This document shows positions 8,803 to 16,717 of a stretch of 23,478 bases of DNA, one piece after another (positions within the stretch are counted from its first letter, which is position 1; each line of letters begins with the position of its first letter). Source of the DNA: Candidatus Curtissbacteria bacterium (GTDB lineage Bacteria > Patescibacteriota > Microgenomatia > Curtissbacterales > GWA2-41-24); assembly GCA_030688205.1 (NCBI GenBank), contig JAUYIQ010000022.1, positions 1 to 23,478 on the forward strand. The letters are read 5' to 3'. Both the position numbers and the translations under genes were made by a program. Under the pieces are notes generated by a model. The model was not told the origin of the DNA and searched no databases. It saw nothing but the letters and a program-made list of their open reading frames with translations.

Positions 8803-8804
8803 TT

Positions 8805-9908
8805 TCAGACGGCAATTTTTTCCAATACAGAGATATACTTTTTTGAGGTATTTTCGATGTCAAATTTTTCCTGAACATGCTTTAAAGCAGCTGTGCCGAA
8901 TTGAGCCCTTCTTTTTTGATTGGAAAGGAGAAGTTTTAAAAACTTTGAAAATTGATCCATGTTTTTGGCAACATAACCGGTTCTGCCATTGATAATAAGC
9001 TCTTTGGCTGCAAAAGAGTCAAGGGCAATTGCAGGTTTGGCAAAAGAGGCTGCTTCAGCAATAGGCAAACCGAAGAATAAGTAGCGATCGCAAGTGGCGT
9101 ATATGTCACAATTTTTATAGAGCTTGGCAAGGTCTTTGTCGTTTAAGCTGGTAAGGATTTGGTCATTTTTGTCCAATTTTCTTTTCAGGTAAGAAAGGTA
9201 AGATTTTTTTTCGCCGGTTCCTGTAATTGTTAATTTGATATTATAACCCTGATCTCTGATTTTTTTAACGCAGCCAATCAAGAGATGAAAACCCTTGTAG
9301 GAGGTAATTCTGGAAACAGAGAGGATTAAGATGGGAGCATTTTTAGGTTTGAGGCCGTGACTTGTCGGCTTTGAGCGGTCTATAAGGTTGATTCCGTTGT
9401 AAATAAGTTTTGACTTTGTTTTATATAAATCCTTTAGTTCTTTTTGGCAAGCGATAGAAATACTGATTACTTGATCGGAAAGTACGAGTTGAATTTTCTG
9501 GTCAAGCCAAAGTAATTTGTTGAAGAACGTGTTGATCAGGTTATCGATAAAACTCAAGCGGGTTTGAGGCACGAATTTTTCCAGATAAGCATCAAACTGG
9601 GTTCCATGATAAGTTTTGACTATCGGTATCCCTGTTAATTTAGAGGATAAGAGATAGAAAAAGGTCGCGTGGGATGAGATGACCTGACAGTTTGCTTTTT
9701 TCAGTTTTTGGTAAAGGTCAAACGGGTTTGAATAAAGGACTAAATCGATTTTATCTTTCGCGAGGATTTTGAAGAGATCTTTTTGGACGCCATGTTTTGC
9801 GGCAAAAACAGTTACCTGCATTTGTTTTGCAAGATAAGGAGCGAGATCAAAAGGAACCTTTGCCCCTGATTTTGTCGATGCCGATTTTGTAACGATTGCA
9901 AGATGCAC
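8805..9908 (-). CDS. GT4-family (GT-B fold) glycosyltransferase
   Basis: A 367-residue protein starting at GTG (9906-9908), two bases after the TAG of the upstream fusion gene. GT-B landmarks are the HATFFYLLSSKLTGIP region (80-95), YHGTQFD (100-106), IYNGIN (169-174), SVSRITSYKGFHLLI (197-211), LTITGTGE (226-233) and FFGLPIAEAASFAKPAIALD (278-297). The second glutamate of the E-x7-E motif is E285, but the first is replaced by L277 (DRYLFFGLP). That is unusual and may mean altered donor handling. The enzyme is cytoplasmic and presumably adds one sugar to a lipid-linked glycan. It is distinct in sequence from the adjacent GT4 (7642-8802), so the pair is not a recent duplication. Confidence 0.9.
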   Translation of the reverse strand: MHLAIVTKSASTKSGAKVPFDLAPYLAKQMQVTVFAAKHGVQKDLFKILAKDKIDLVLYSNPFDLYQKLKKANCQVISSHATFFYLLSSKLTGIPIVKTYHGTQFDAYLEKFVPQTRLSFIDNLINTFFNKLLWLDQKIQLVLSDQVISISIACQKELKDLYKTKSKLIYNGINLIDRSKPTSHGLKPKNAPILILSVSRITSYKGFHLLIGCVKKIRDQGYNIKLTITGTGEKKSYLSYLKRKLDKNDQILTSLNDKDLAKLYKNCDIYATCDRYLFFGLPIAEAASFAKPAIALDSFAAKELIINGRTGYVAKNMDQFSKFLKLLLSNQKRRAQFGTAALKHVQEKFDIENTSKKYISVLEKIAV

Positions 9909-9910
9909 GT

Positions 9911-11527
9911 CTAATTTTTCTGAGCAAGGAAAAAGAAAGCCATTCCAAACTTTTTGAAAGGCGGGAATTTTCCTAAAGTGTAGTCGAAAAAAGGCGAAAG
10001 GGAAGCGGGATAGAGGGGAATCATTGGAGGTGACCAGGCAATTCCGTAGTGTGAACCTTGAGTGGCCACAATTTTGCAGTCATTAAATTGAGCAAGGATT
10101 TTTCCGGGAGTTAAAAACCTTTCGAACCCTCCCGGATGAGATCGTGCCGGTTCCCATGTTCCTACCCCCAGCATTGACTCCATGACTTTTTTGCTGATGC
10201 CCCGAAGATTCAGATAAACGGGAACGGATACCAAAATGTAGCCTCCTTTTTTGACAACCCTTTTTAGTTCGCTGACGGTTTTTTCCAAATCGGCAACATG
10301 TTCCAGGACTTCTGTCGCAACTATAAGGTCAAAAGAATTATTTTTGAATGGTAAAGTTTCTCCTTTGAGGATTTTAAGGCTAGTGTTTTGAAAGCCGTAT
10401 TCTTTTGATTCCATGATGGCCGAAGGAGCAATGTCAACACCTGTTATTTTGCCGAAATATTTGGTCATTTGGGGCAAGTTCCAGCCGTGGCCAACCCCGA
10501 ATTCCAAGACATGCCAGCTGCCGACTTTTGTACTTTTTTTTAAGAGATCGTAAAAATCTTTAAGGACGACTTGCTGAAGAGGTGCTGAGTTGCGGGCGGT
10601 AAATACTTTTCCCTGTTTGTAATAGGAAAGTATTTGGTTTTTGGAAATATTTTGGCGCTTTTTAAGAGGAGGTAGAACGGTTTTGATTTTTTTGGCGTTT
10701 TTCAGGACTTTATAAAGTGAATTTAGACGATTGTCTCTTTTTGCAATCAAGAGATATAGGCAGAATGCAATTTGTCCGAAAAGGGCAATAGGTTTGGACC
10801 AGTACGGGAAATGCTTGCGGATAAAATAAATTTTGCTTTCGTACCAGACATCGTTTTTCCATTTCGGGGTTTTGATTTTTACTGTTGATCCGTGCAAGTG
10901 ATACATTTTGGTTTCTGGAAAGTAGATTATTTTGAGGCCCAGGAGTTTTATCCTGAGACAGAAGTCGAGGTCTTCGAAATAGAAAGGAAAGTTTTCGTCA
11001 AAACCCTCTAATAAGTCGAAGACATACTTTTTAACCAGAAGCCCTGCGCCTGAAATCCAGTCAACTTCCTGGGTTTTTTGGTAATTTTTTAACCTGGAGA
11101 TTGCAGAAGTTACGATTGAGAATTTGGCAGGACTGTCCTGATAATTTCTGCCCCCAATTTGAGTTATGATTTTGCCACCGCAAACCCCAATTTGCGGGTC
11201 GCTTTTTGCAAATTGGAGCAGTTTTTGAAAAAAAACAGGTTCAAAAGTCACGTCATTGTTGGTGATAAAAAGGAATTTTCCTTTGGAGGCTTTGGCACCG
11301 GTGTTTACCGATTGAGAAAAGTTTAGGTTCTGTTTTTGGGTAAGGATTTTAATACCCGGAAATTTTGCGCGGATTTTTTCGGGGGTCCCATCGGTGCTTT
11401 CGTTATCCACAATAATTATTTCAAGCGCTTCACGAATGGATTGCTTCTTTAAAGACGTGAGGTATTTTAAGGTCAGCTCAACGTTGTTGCGGACAGGGAC
11501 GATGATAGATATTTGCCGTTTTTGCAT
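9911..11527 (-). CDS. GT2 glycosyltransferase fused to a SAM-dependent methyltransferase
   Basis: A 538-residue two-domain protein. Residues 1-about 245 are a GT-A family 2 domain: SIIVPVRN (7-14), VDNESTDGT (40-48), TNNDV (89-93), SGAGLLVKK (159-167) and EDLDFCLR (185-192), similar to rhamnosyltransferase-like members. A membrane-leaning segment (about 246-262) and a basic linker follow. Residues about 335-480 are a class I methyltransferase: VLEFGVGHGWN (340-350), GVDIAPSA (363-370) and ATEVLEHV (404-411). The ATG overlaps the TAA of the carbamoyltransferase gene by one base (TAATG). One plausible job is to add a sugar and methylate it or the growing chain, as in chain-terminating enzymes of O-antigen synthesis; this is inference. 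No frameshift separates the domains. Confidence 0.9.
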   Translation of the reverse strand: MQKRQISIIVPVRNNVELTLKYLTSLKKQSIREALEIIIVDNESTDGTPEKIRAKFPGIKILTQKQNLNFSQSVNTGAKASKGKFLFITNNDVTFEPVFFQKLLQFAKSDPQIGVCGGKIITQIGGRNYQDSPAKFSIVTSAISRLKNYQKTQEVDWISGAGLLVKKYVFDLLEGFDENFPFYFEDLDFCLRIKLLGLKIIYFPETKMYHLHGSTVKIKTPKWKNDVWYESKIYFIRKHFPYWSKPIALFGQIAFCLYLLIAKRDNRLNSLYKVLKNAKKIKTVLPPLKKRQNISKNQILSYYKQGKVFTARNSAPLQQVVLKDFYDLLKKSTKVGSWHVLEFGVGHGWNLPQMTKYFGKITGVDIAPSAIMESKEYGFQNTSLKILKGETLPFKNNSFDLIVATEVLEHVADLEKTVSELKRVVKKGGYILVSVPVYLNLRGISKKVMESMLGVGTWEPARSHPGGFERFLTPGKILAQFNDCKIVATQGSHYGIAWSPPMIPLYPASLSPFFDYTLGKFPPFKKFGMAFFFLAQKN

Positions 11528-13302
11528 TAAAGTTTTTCTATCAGATAAGATTCCATGACTAAATATTTTAAACCGCTTCTTTTTAAAGTTGAGATTGCAT
11601 CTTGCGGGGAACAGACGATGGGTTCTCCGTGGATATTGAAAGAGGTGTTTAGGATTGCACCTCTTCCGGTAATTTTTTTAAAGTCTTTTAAGAGGTCGTA
11701 ATACTGCGGATTTTGGGAGACTGTGACAATTTGTGCCCTCGAAGTGTTATCGAAAGGATGAATAGCAGCAAGGAAGTCTTGGCGGGTATTTTGCCGGATA
11801 TCAAAAGTTATGGTCATAAACGGAGCATTTAAGTTTTTTGGATTTTGAAGATATTTTGGCGACTGCGTATCTAAAATGGAAGGCGCAAAGGGCATCCAGA
11901 AATCCCTTGATTTAATCGAACGGTTAATGATTTTAACAGCCCGTGAAAGAGAGGGATCTGCCAAAATTGAACGGTTGCCGAGAGCTCTGGCCCCAAATTC
12001 CATCCGGCCGGAAAGTCTTGCTACTATTTCTCCCCTGACAAGCAGTTGAGCTACCGTTAAATTTGGATTTTTGAGGGTTTTGACTTGGTATTTTTTTCCC
12101 AAGTGACTTTGTGCGATTGCTTTTTTAATCTCGATGCTGTCAAAAGAGGGCCCGAGATAAAGATCTTGAAGAGGTTGTAATTTTGTTTCCTTATCCATTT
12201 TTCTGCATCCCCAATAAGCCGCCCCGATTGCATTTGATTCATCGCCCCCGGAGGGCATGGCAAAAAAGCCTTTGACTTTGGGAAGCGCAGCGATTTTTTG
12301 GTTCACTTTAACGTTTTGAGCAACACCTCCTCCAAAGAGTATGTTTGTAATTGACGTTTTTTCAATTGCCGTTTGGACAAGATCGCAGATTAGTTCTTCG
12401 GTCAGTCTTTGGATTGCTCCCGCCAAATGATCAAAGCGGTAGCGCGGTAGGTGCCTTCTTACGTAACGGTTTAAGTTATCCGAGGAGACAACTGTTTTGA
12501 AAGAAAGAGTTGTCTCGTCAAAGGAAATGACGGTTTTTAGAAAGTCATAGATTCTTTTTGTGCCTTGTTCTTCGGCGTATGGGGCAAGTCCCATGACTTT
12601 ATACTCATGTTCAAGCGGATCCATCCCCATAACGTCGGTTATAACTCCATAGAGACATCCCAGTGAGTTGTCCTGGTTGGTGAGGGCTATTCTTTTGACT
12701 TTTCCTTTTATGCAGGTTGAGACGGTTGAGGATATTCCGTCACCGCCTCCGTCGCAGGTTATGATGAGAGCATCTTTATTTTGGCTTGGGAAAGGTGAAG
12801 AGTAGAGGGCAGCATATGTGTGGGCAGTATGGTGGTCCAAATAAAGATGACGGTTTGCAGGAATCCCTATTTTTTTCTCAAGAATTTTGGCGGTTTTGGG
12901 GAAAAAGATCTTTTGAGTTAGCCGGTAATATTTTTCCAGAGTAAAGTTATGAACGCCTCTTAATGAGTGGAAGCGGTATTCAAGCTCCATGAGGGTTTTC
13001 ATAAAATAGATGTAGGAGTACTTGCCTAACTTGAGCAGGTTTAAAACAGTACCGTTTGATTGGGTGGAACTTTTTTTATATGTGGTGATAAACTGCGGAA
13101 TGCCGCCGGAGAAAACCACAAGATCTATATTTTCGGGAGAAATTTTGGCAAAATCGAGACAGAACTTGATGGCATTGTAAGGAATTCCAAATTGGTTTTT
13201 TACTCTTACAAAACGTTCTTCCTGGGCGGCAGCCACAATTTTGCCGTCAATTGCCAGGACTGCCGAGCTGTTATGTGCTTCGTTAACTCCAAGAACTATC
13301 AT
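11527..13302 (-). CDS. NodU/CmcH/TobZ-type O-carbamoyltransferase
   Basis: A 591-residue protein, a normal length for the family, which transfers carbamoyl from carbamoyl phosphate and ATP through carbamoyl-adenylate. The Kae1-like N-terminal domain begins VLGVNEAHNSSA (3-14). It carries the metal-binding H-x3-H pair (DHHTAH, H157 and H161) and the acidic glycine-rich CDGGGDG (183-189). Further nucleotide-site motifs are FGGGVAQN and SGGDESNAIGAAY. The YrdC-like C-terminal part has GRMEFGARALGNRSILADP and LNTSFNIHGEPIV, hallmark blocks of carbamoyltransferases. It sits between FkbM methyltransferase (one-base gap) and the GT2 fusion (one-base overlap). The acceptor is therefore most likely a hydroxyl of a surface sugar, as with NodU on Nod factors. 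Confidence 0.94.
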   Translation of the reverse strand: MIVLGVNEAHNSSAVLAIDGKIVAAAQEERFVRVKNQFGIPYNAIKFCLDFAKISPENIDLVVFSGGIPQFITTYKKSSTQSNGTVLNLLKLGKYSYIYFMKTLMELEYRFHSLRGVHNFTLEKYYRLTQKIFFPKTAKILEKKIGIPANRHLYLDHHTAHTYAALYSSPFPSQNKDALIITCDGGGDGISSTVSTCIKGKVKRIALTNQDNSLGCLYGVITDVMGMDPLEHEYKVMGLAPYAEEQGTKRIYDFLKTVISFDETTLSFKTVVSSDNLNRYVRRHLPRYRFDHLAGAIQRLTEELICDLVQTAIEKTSITNILFGGGVAQNVKVNQKIAALPKVKGFFAMPSGGDESNAIGAAYWGCRKMDKETKLQPLQDLYLGPSFDSIEIKKAIAQSHLGKKYQVKTLKNPNLTVAQLLVRGEIVARLSGRMEFGARALGNRSILADPSLSRAVKIINRSIKSRDFWMPFAPSILDTQSPKYLQNPKNLNAPFMTITFDIRQNTRQDFLAAIHPFDNTSRAQIVTVSQNPQYYDLLKDFKKITGRGAILNTSFNIHGEPIVCSPQDAISTLKRSGLKYLVMESYLIEKL

Positions 13303-13303
13303 T

Positions 13304-14152
13304 TTATTTTTGGTATGCGTATATTATGACGTCCTGAATCTTTTCCTGATTCAAGTTGGACGGGAAATAGGCATTAATAAGATAACCAAAATTATTTTTT
13401 TCAAGTATTGTTAAGAGTTTTGAGAGTTTATTCTCGTCGGGTATTAAATGATGATGATATTCCAAGGTCAATTTTTTTACAAATTTGAGTTTTTTTGCTT
13501 TGGAAAGTTGGCCAATAACATTTGTCTCCGCTCCTTCAATGTCCATTTTTAAATAATCCAGGTTTGAACGGATGTATTTGGAAAGAGTGACTGCCGGAAC
13601 TTTTTGGGCCGAGTAATTTTTACGGGGAGCGAGACCGCCCGTTCCTGATGCCGGATCATTATCTTTAAAATACAAAGTGATATTTCCTTGTCTTGCGTAA
13701 AGAGCACGGTTTATAACCCGCACATCTTTAAATTTGTTTTGCTCCACATTCTTTTTCAAAATTTCAAATGTTTGTTTTTCGGGTTCAAAAGTAACGATTT
13801 TGGAGTGGGGATAAATGAGTTTGAAGTAGGCAACAGACATACCGATATGGCCTCCGCAGTCTATGATTTTCGGTTTTTTGTTTTTTGTCTTGAAAAAGTA
13901 AATGTTGCCTATAAAAATCTCTTCATACAGCCTGATTACGGTGTGCAAGTCGGCACAAGCAAGTCTGAGCCCAAAGATTTTTACGTTCTTCTTCTTCCTT
14001 TTGGGAATTTTTTCCAGAAAGACGTATTGTAATTTGAGGCTGAGATAGGTCAAGAGCAAATCCCTTTTTGAGACAGGAGAGTCGGTTGCCGATATCCAAG
14101 CGGTATGTCTGATAATATTCCAAAAAAAAGACAAAAATGAAGTTAAACTCAT
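13304..14152 (-). CDS. FkbM-family SAM-dependent methyltransferase
   Basis: A 282-residue protein. Residues about 95-250 form the FkbM core: IIDCGGHIGMSVAYF (96-110), IVTFEPE (119-125) and LKMDIEGAE (201-209). It ends with a short conserved-like ELTLEYHHH-type strand (KLTLEYHHH, near 226-234). FkbM enzymes O-methylate sugars or polyketides. The N-terminal ~90 residues carry basic and aromatic segments (KIPKRKKKN) that may touch the membrane. It is the first gene of the 14152-7642 block, preceded by a 150-base gap with a candidate promoter, and followed one base later by the carbamoyltransferase. Together they suggest O-methylation plus O-carbamoylation of the same glycan. Confidence 0.9.
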   Translation of the reverse strand: MSLTSFLSFFWNIIRHTAWISATDSPVSKRDLLLTYLSLKLQYVFLEKIPKRKKKNVKIFGLRLACADLHTVIRLYEEIFIGNIYFFKTKNKKPKIIDCGGHIGMSVAYFKLIYPHSKIVTFEPEKQTFEILKKNVEQNKFKDVRVINRALYARQGNITLYFKDNDPASGTGGLAPRKNYSAQKVPAVTLSKYIRSNLDYLKMDIEGAETNVIGQLSKAKKLKFVKKLTLEYHHHLIPDENKLSKLLTILEKNNFGYLINAYFPSNLNQEKIQDVIIYAYQK

Positions 14153-14196
14153 ATTCCGGGGCAGATACTGAGGTTATTTAATATTTTTCCAGAGTG

Positions 14197-14222
14197 ATTG
14201 TACCATTTTTAAAAGGGGTTAA
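14197..14222 (-). promoter_or_regulatory. Candidate extended -10 promoter for the FkbM-carbamoyltransferase-GT block
   Basis: The minus strand shows TG-G-TACAAT, with the -10 at 14197-14202 and an extended TG. TTAACC lies upstream as a weak -35 (14217-14222; about 14-15 base spacing, shorter than usual). The start would be near 14190, leaving about 38 bases before the FkbM ATG. Confidence 0.4.
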
Positions 14223-14247
14223 TTAGCCCACGAGTTCTAGAATTAAC
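14218..14247. repeat. Perfect 7-bp inverted repeat overlapping the promoter upstream edge
   Basis: GTTAATT (14218-14224) and AATTAAC (14241-14247) are perfect inverted copies separated by 16 bases. The left arm overlaps the weak -35 of the candidate promoter, a position where a dimeric repressor or activator could bind. The arms are AT-rich, so chance is possible. Confidence 0.35.
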
Positions 14248-14302
14248 TGCAACTCTTGCATCCCGCTTTTATTTTGCCTTCGATATTTGAAGGGAAAATT
14301 CA

Positions 14303-15031
14303 TTATTTAAGCAACTGCCATGGCCGTTTAATAAATAGTTTAACAAGTCCGTTCAGATCTTCAGTTGCAGTTTTTGCAACTTTCACAGTAGAGCTTGGGT
14401 TGTCGTGCCAAACAATTGGTATTTCTTTAAGCTTAAAGCCCGCCTTTTCGGCGATAATTAAAAGTTCCGAGTCAAAAAACCAATTACGATTTTTAATAAC
14501 AGGTAAGATTTTCATAAAAACGTTACGCTTAAGTACTTTAAATCCACATTGTGCGTCGTGGAAGCTCACAAAAAATGCAAGACGTACAACTGTGTTATAA
14601 GTTCGTGACATTGCTTCACGCAAAAAAGTTCGTCCTTTTACTTTAGACCCAGTAACAAGTCTTGAACCTATTGCCAAATCTGCCCCCTTTTCGACTGCAG
14701 AAATTAATTTGGGAAAATAATTTAAATTTGACGATAAATCCACATCCATATAGCTAATAATTTCTGACTTTGATTTTGACCAGCAGTCCACAAGAGCGCC
14801 TCCTCTGCCTTTTTTCGCGATTCTTAGGTACTTAATATTTAAACTTTTTGCCAGTTTCTGACCAATTTTTGCCGTTGCGTCGTAAGAACCGTTGTCTGCA
14901 ATTATTATTTGGTAGTTTTTTTTAGAAAAATTCTCTTTACAGTAACTTGTAAGAGTATTTATATTTTTAGCAAGAACCTTTTCCTCATTAAAAACAGGAA
15001 CAACAATTTCTAACCATAATTTGTTAGACAT
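14303..15031 (-). CDS. ALG5/DPM-like GT2, probable polyprenyl-phosphate sugar synthase
   Basis: A 242-residue GT-A enzyme. Motifs run EIVVPVFNEEKVL (8-20), IIADNGSYD (43-51), KKGRGGAL (73-80), the DXD-like MDVDLSS (95-101), IGSRLVTGSKVKGRTFLREA (121-140), DAQCGFKVLKR (159-169) and WFFDSELLIIA (184-194), ending with EIPIVWHDNPSSTVK. This order is typical of dolichyl-phosphate beta-glucosyltransferases (ALG5) and relatives. They transfer a sugar from a nucleotide sugar to polyprenyl phosphate at the cytoplasmic face. No C-terminal membrane helices like those of GtrB are present. The gene stands alone between gaps of 150 and 111 bases and has its own promoter. Its product could feed the GT-C proteins nearby. 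Confidence 0.9.
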   Translation of the reverse strand: MSNKLWLEIVVPVFNEEKVLAKNINTLTSYCKENFSKKNYQIIIADNGSYDATAKIGQKLAKSLNIKYLRIAKKGRGGALVDCWSKSKSEIISYMDVDLSSNLNYFPKLISAVEKGADLAIGSRLVTGSKVKGRTFLREAMSRTYNTVVRLAFFVSFHDAQCGFKVLKRNVFMKILPVIKNRNWFFDSELLIIAEKAGFKLKEIPIVWHDNPSSTVKVAKTATEDLNGLVKLFIKRPWQLLK

Positions 15032-15060
15032 TTTAGAAAAATCAGAGAAGAATTTCCCAA

Positions 15061-15089
15061 ATCATAGCACAAGGGAAATTAGATGTCTA
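15061..15089 (-). promoter_or_regulatory. Strong sigma70-type promoter for the ALG5-like GT2
   Basis: On the minus strand TAGACA (15084-15089, 5 of 6 consensus) is followed after exactly 17 bases by TATGAT (15061-15066, 5 of 6), preceded by an extended TG-C. The start would be near 15054, giving a leader of about 23 bases that contains no Shine-Dalgarno. Confidence 0.6.
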
Positions 15090-15115
15090 AAAACTGAAAA
15101 CGAGGTATACGTACA

Positions 15116-15143
15116 ATTGCGAAGCAGGGATTGCAGAAGCAAT
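15116..15143. repeat. Two short hairpins at the 3' end of the polytopic GT-C-like gene
   Basis: Plus-strand arms ATTGC/GCAAT with loop AGAA (15130-15143) overlap the stop codon of the gene ending at 15143. An adjacent related unit, TTGC GAA GCAG (15117-15127), follows on the minus strand. No T-tract follows, so a classical intrinsic terminator is not supported. They may act as 3' end or processing structures. Confidence 0.35.
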
Positions 15144-16717
15144 TATTGCGGGGTCTCAATTTTGTAAATACTTAAAACAGAATTTGAAAACTCCTGTTTT
15201 AAATATCGTTGGTGAAGATTAATATTTGCTGGAGTAATAAGCCAGTTAAGATTATTGCTTCTCAAAAAACCCAAAACCTCATCCTGATTTTTTGCTTCGA
15301 TTACCCATCCGTATCGGTATTGATTTTCACTTCTTCCGCTTAAGGACCAGTGCCCCCAAAAAACTTTGTTGCCGGTGTAGGCGGGAATTATGTCCCCAAG
15401 CCTATATGTCGTGATTACTCCCTCATCCTCCTTCGAGTTTGCCCCAAGCCAATCCAGGCCTTCTTTTTCGGGATTTGCAAGAAAGAACAGGCCAAAGGAA
15501 GGATCATTTTTTAATTGTTTATTAATGGAAAAGGCACTGGTGTAAATGAAAAAAGAATCGATGGTCGCCAAAATTGTCAAAATAACGATTATTTTTGAAA
15601 AGTTTTTTTTAAAGGAAAGCGAAGCAAGTCCAAAGGTAGCAAAGATTGCCAGAAAAATCGGCGTTGTTAAAACAAAATTGCGTGCGATAGAGGATGGAAA
15701 GATTGCAAAAACAAGTGCCAGGCTGGAAATCATTTTAACAAGAGAGGATAGTTTTGTTTTTGGTAGTCGAGAAAGGCCAAAATAGCCGGCTAAGAAAAGA
15801 CCCCCCCATCCTATTAGAAATGATGGAAAAGGAGGTGAATAAACATGGCTCGCCTTGATCCAATTGGAGAAACTGGCATGAGCGTTTAGCCCAAATGAAA
15901 GATATAGAACCCTAGCTAGTACAAGAATTGTTGAAAATATTAAAGCCCTATATTTTTTAAGCTTTTTAAGATTGGTGATTATTATCAAAGAATTGAAGGC
16001 AAAAATTATTAGAAGATGGTAAGCAGAAAGCAACCCAATTAATGTTGGCAAAAGGATTAAAAAAAAGGCTGATTTTTTATCATGGGAGCGCAAATAATTT
16101 GCAGCAGCAAGGACGGAGAAGACCATCAAGGCTGCAGTCAAAGTAATGTGTGGGACCGTGGAGAGTAAAGGGAAAACGGTGGCATCATGAGTCCAAAGGT
16201 CAATAGAAAAACAACGTCCAGAGCAAATACTTTTGGCAAAATTTAAAAAAGGAACCGCGTTAATTAAAAGAAGAATCATCCATCCGTAACCAGTCACAAA
16301 AAGAGCCACAAAAAAATAGAGAAGTCTTTGTTTCTTTCTCGAAAAAAATGAGGATCCAAGAAGCCAGATTGAGTTCAAAAGGAGGATTGCGGAAAAAAAC
16401 TGGGCCAAAATAAAAACTATGGAGGGGGCGACTCCGGTCCATTTGCTAACATGACCCAAAAGAATGTAAAGTGAAAAAACAAGGATTTTGGCGTGGTCGA
16501 TTGTCGTGTAATTATTTGTATAGAGCCAATGTCCGAGTTGACCTTCTTTCATTGCTCCCAAATAAACATTAATATCGGAAGGTGAAAGCAGCGGAGAACC
16601 TCCAAGCGAGGTGTATCCGGCAGGAGGTGATGTGAGAAGTGAAATTAGCGGAATCTGACCAAGGACGGCAATTGCGAGGATTAAGATGACAGGAATTTTA
16701 CTTTTAAGAGATGACAT
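15143..16717 (-). CDS. Polytopic GT-C-like membrane protein of unknown specificity
   Basis: A 524-residue protein with about 11 hydrophobic segments starting at residue 8. The first outer loop carries SPSDINVYLGAMKEGQLGHW (45-64), with D48 where GT-C enzymes have a catalytic acidic residue. The last ~110 residues are soluble, with a repeated strand-helix pattern and aromatic blocks (NKVFWGHWSLSGRSENQYRYG). This matches bacterial GT-C or "DUF" mannosyl-transferase-like membrane proteins, which use polyprenyl-phosphate sugars outside the membrane; the family is not firmly recognised. The ATG overlaps the end of the upstream GT2 gene by 14 bases, so it belongs to the 22882-15143 block. It is different in sequence from the 962-residue protein. 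Confidence 0.75.
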   Translation of the reverse strand: MSSLKSKIPVILILAIAVLGQIPLISLLTSPPAGYTSLGGSPLLSPSDINVYLGAMKEGQLGHWLYTNNYTTIDHAKILVFSLYILLGHVSKWTGVAPSIVFILAQFFSAILLLNSIWLLGSSFFSRKKQRLLYFFVALFVTGYGWMILLLINAVPFLNFAKSICSGRCFSIDLWTHDATVFPLLSTVPHITLTAALMVFSVLAAANYLRSHDKKSAFFLILLPTLIGLLSAYHLLIIFAFNSLIIITNLKKLKKYRALIFSTILVLARVLYLSFGLNAHASFSNWIKASHVYSPPFPSFLIGWGGLFLAGYFGLSRLPKTKLSSLVKMISSLALVFAIFPSSIARNFVLTTPIFLAIFATFGLASLSFKKNFSKIIVILTILATIDSFFIYTSAFSINKQLKNDPSFGLFFLANPEKEGLDWLGANSKEDEGVITTYRLGDIIPAYTGNKVFWGHWSLSGRSENQYRYGWVIEAKNQDEVLGFLRSNNLNWLITPANINLHQRYLKQEFSNSVLSIYKIETPQ

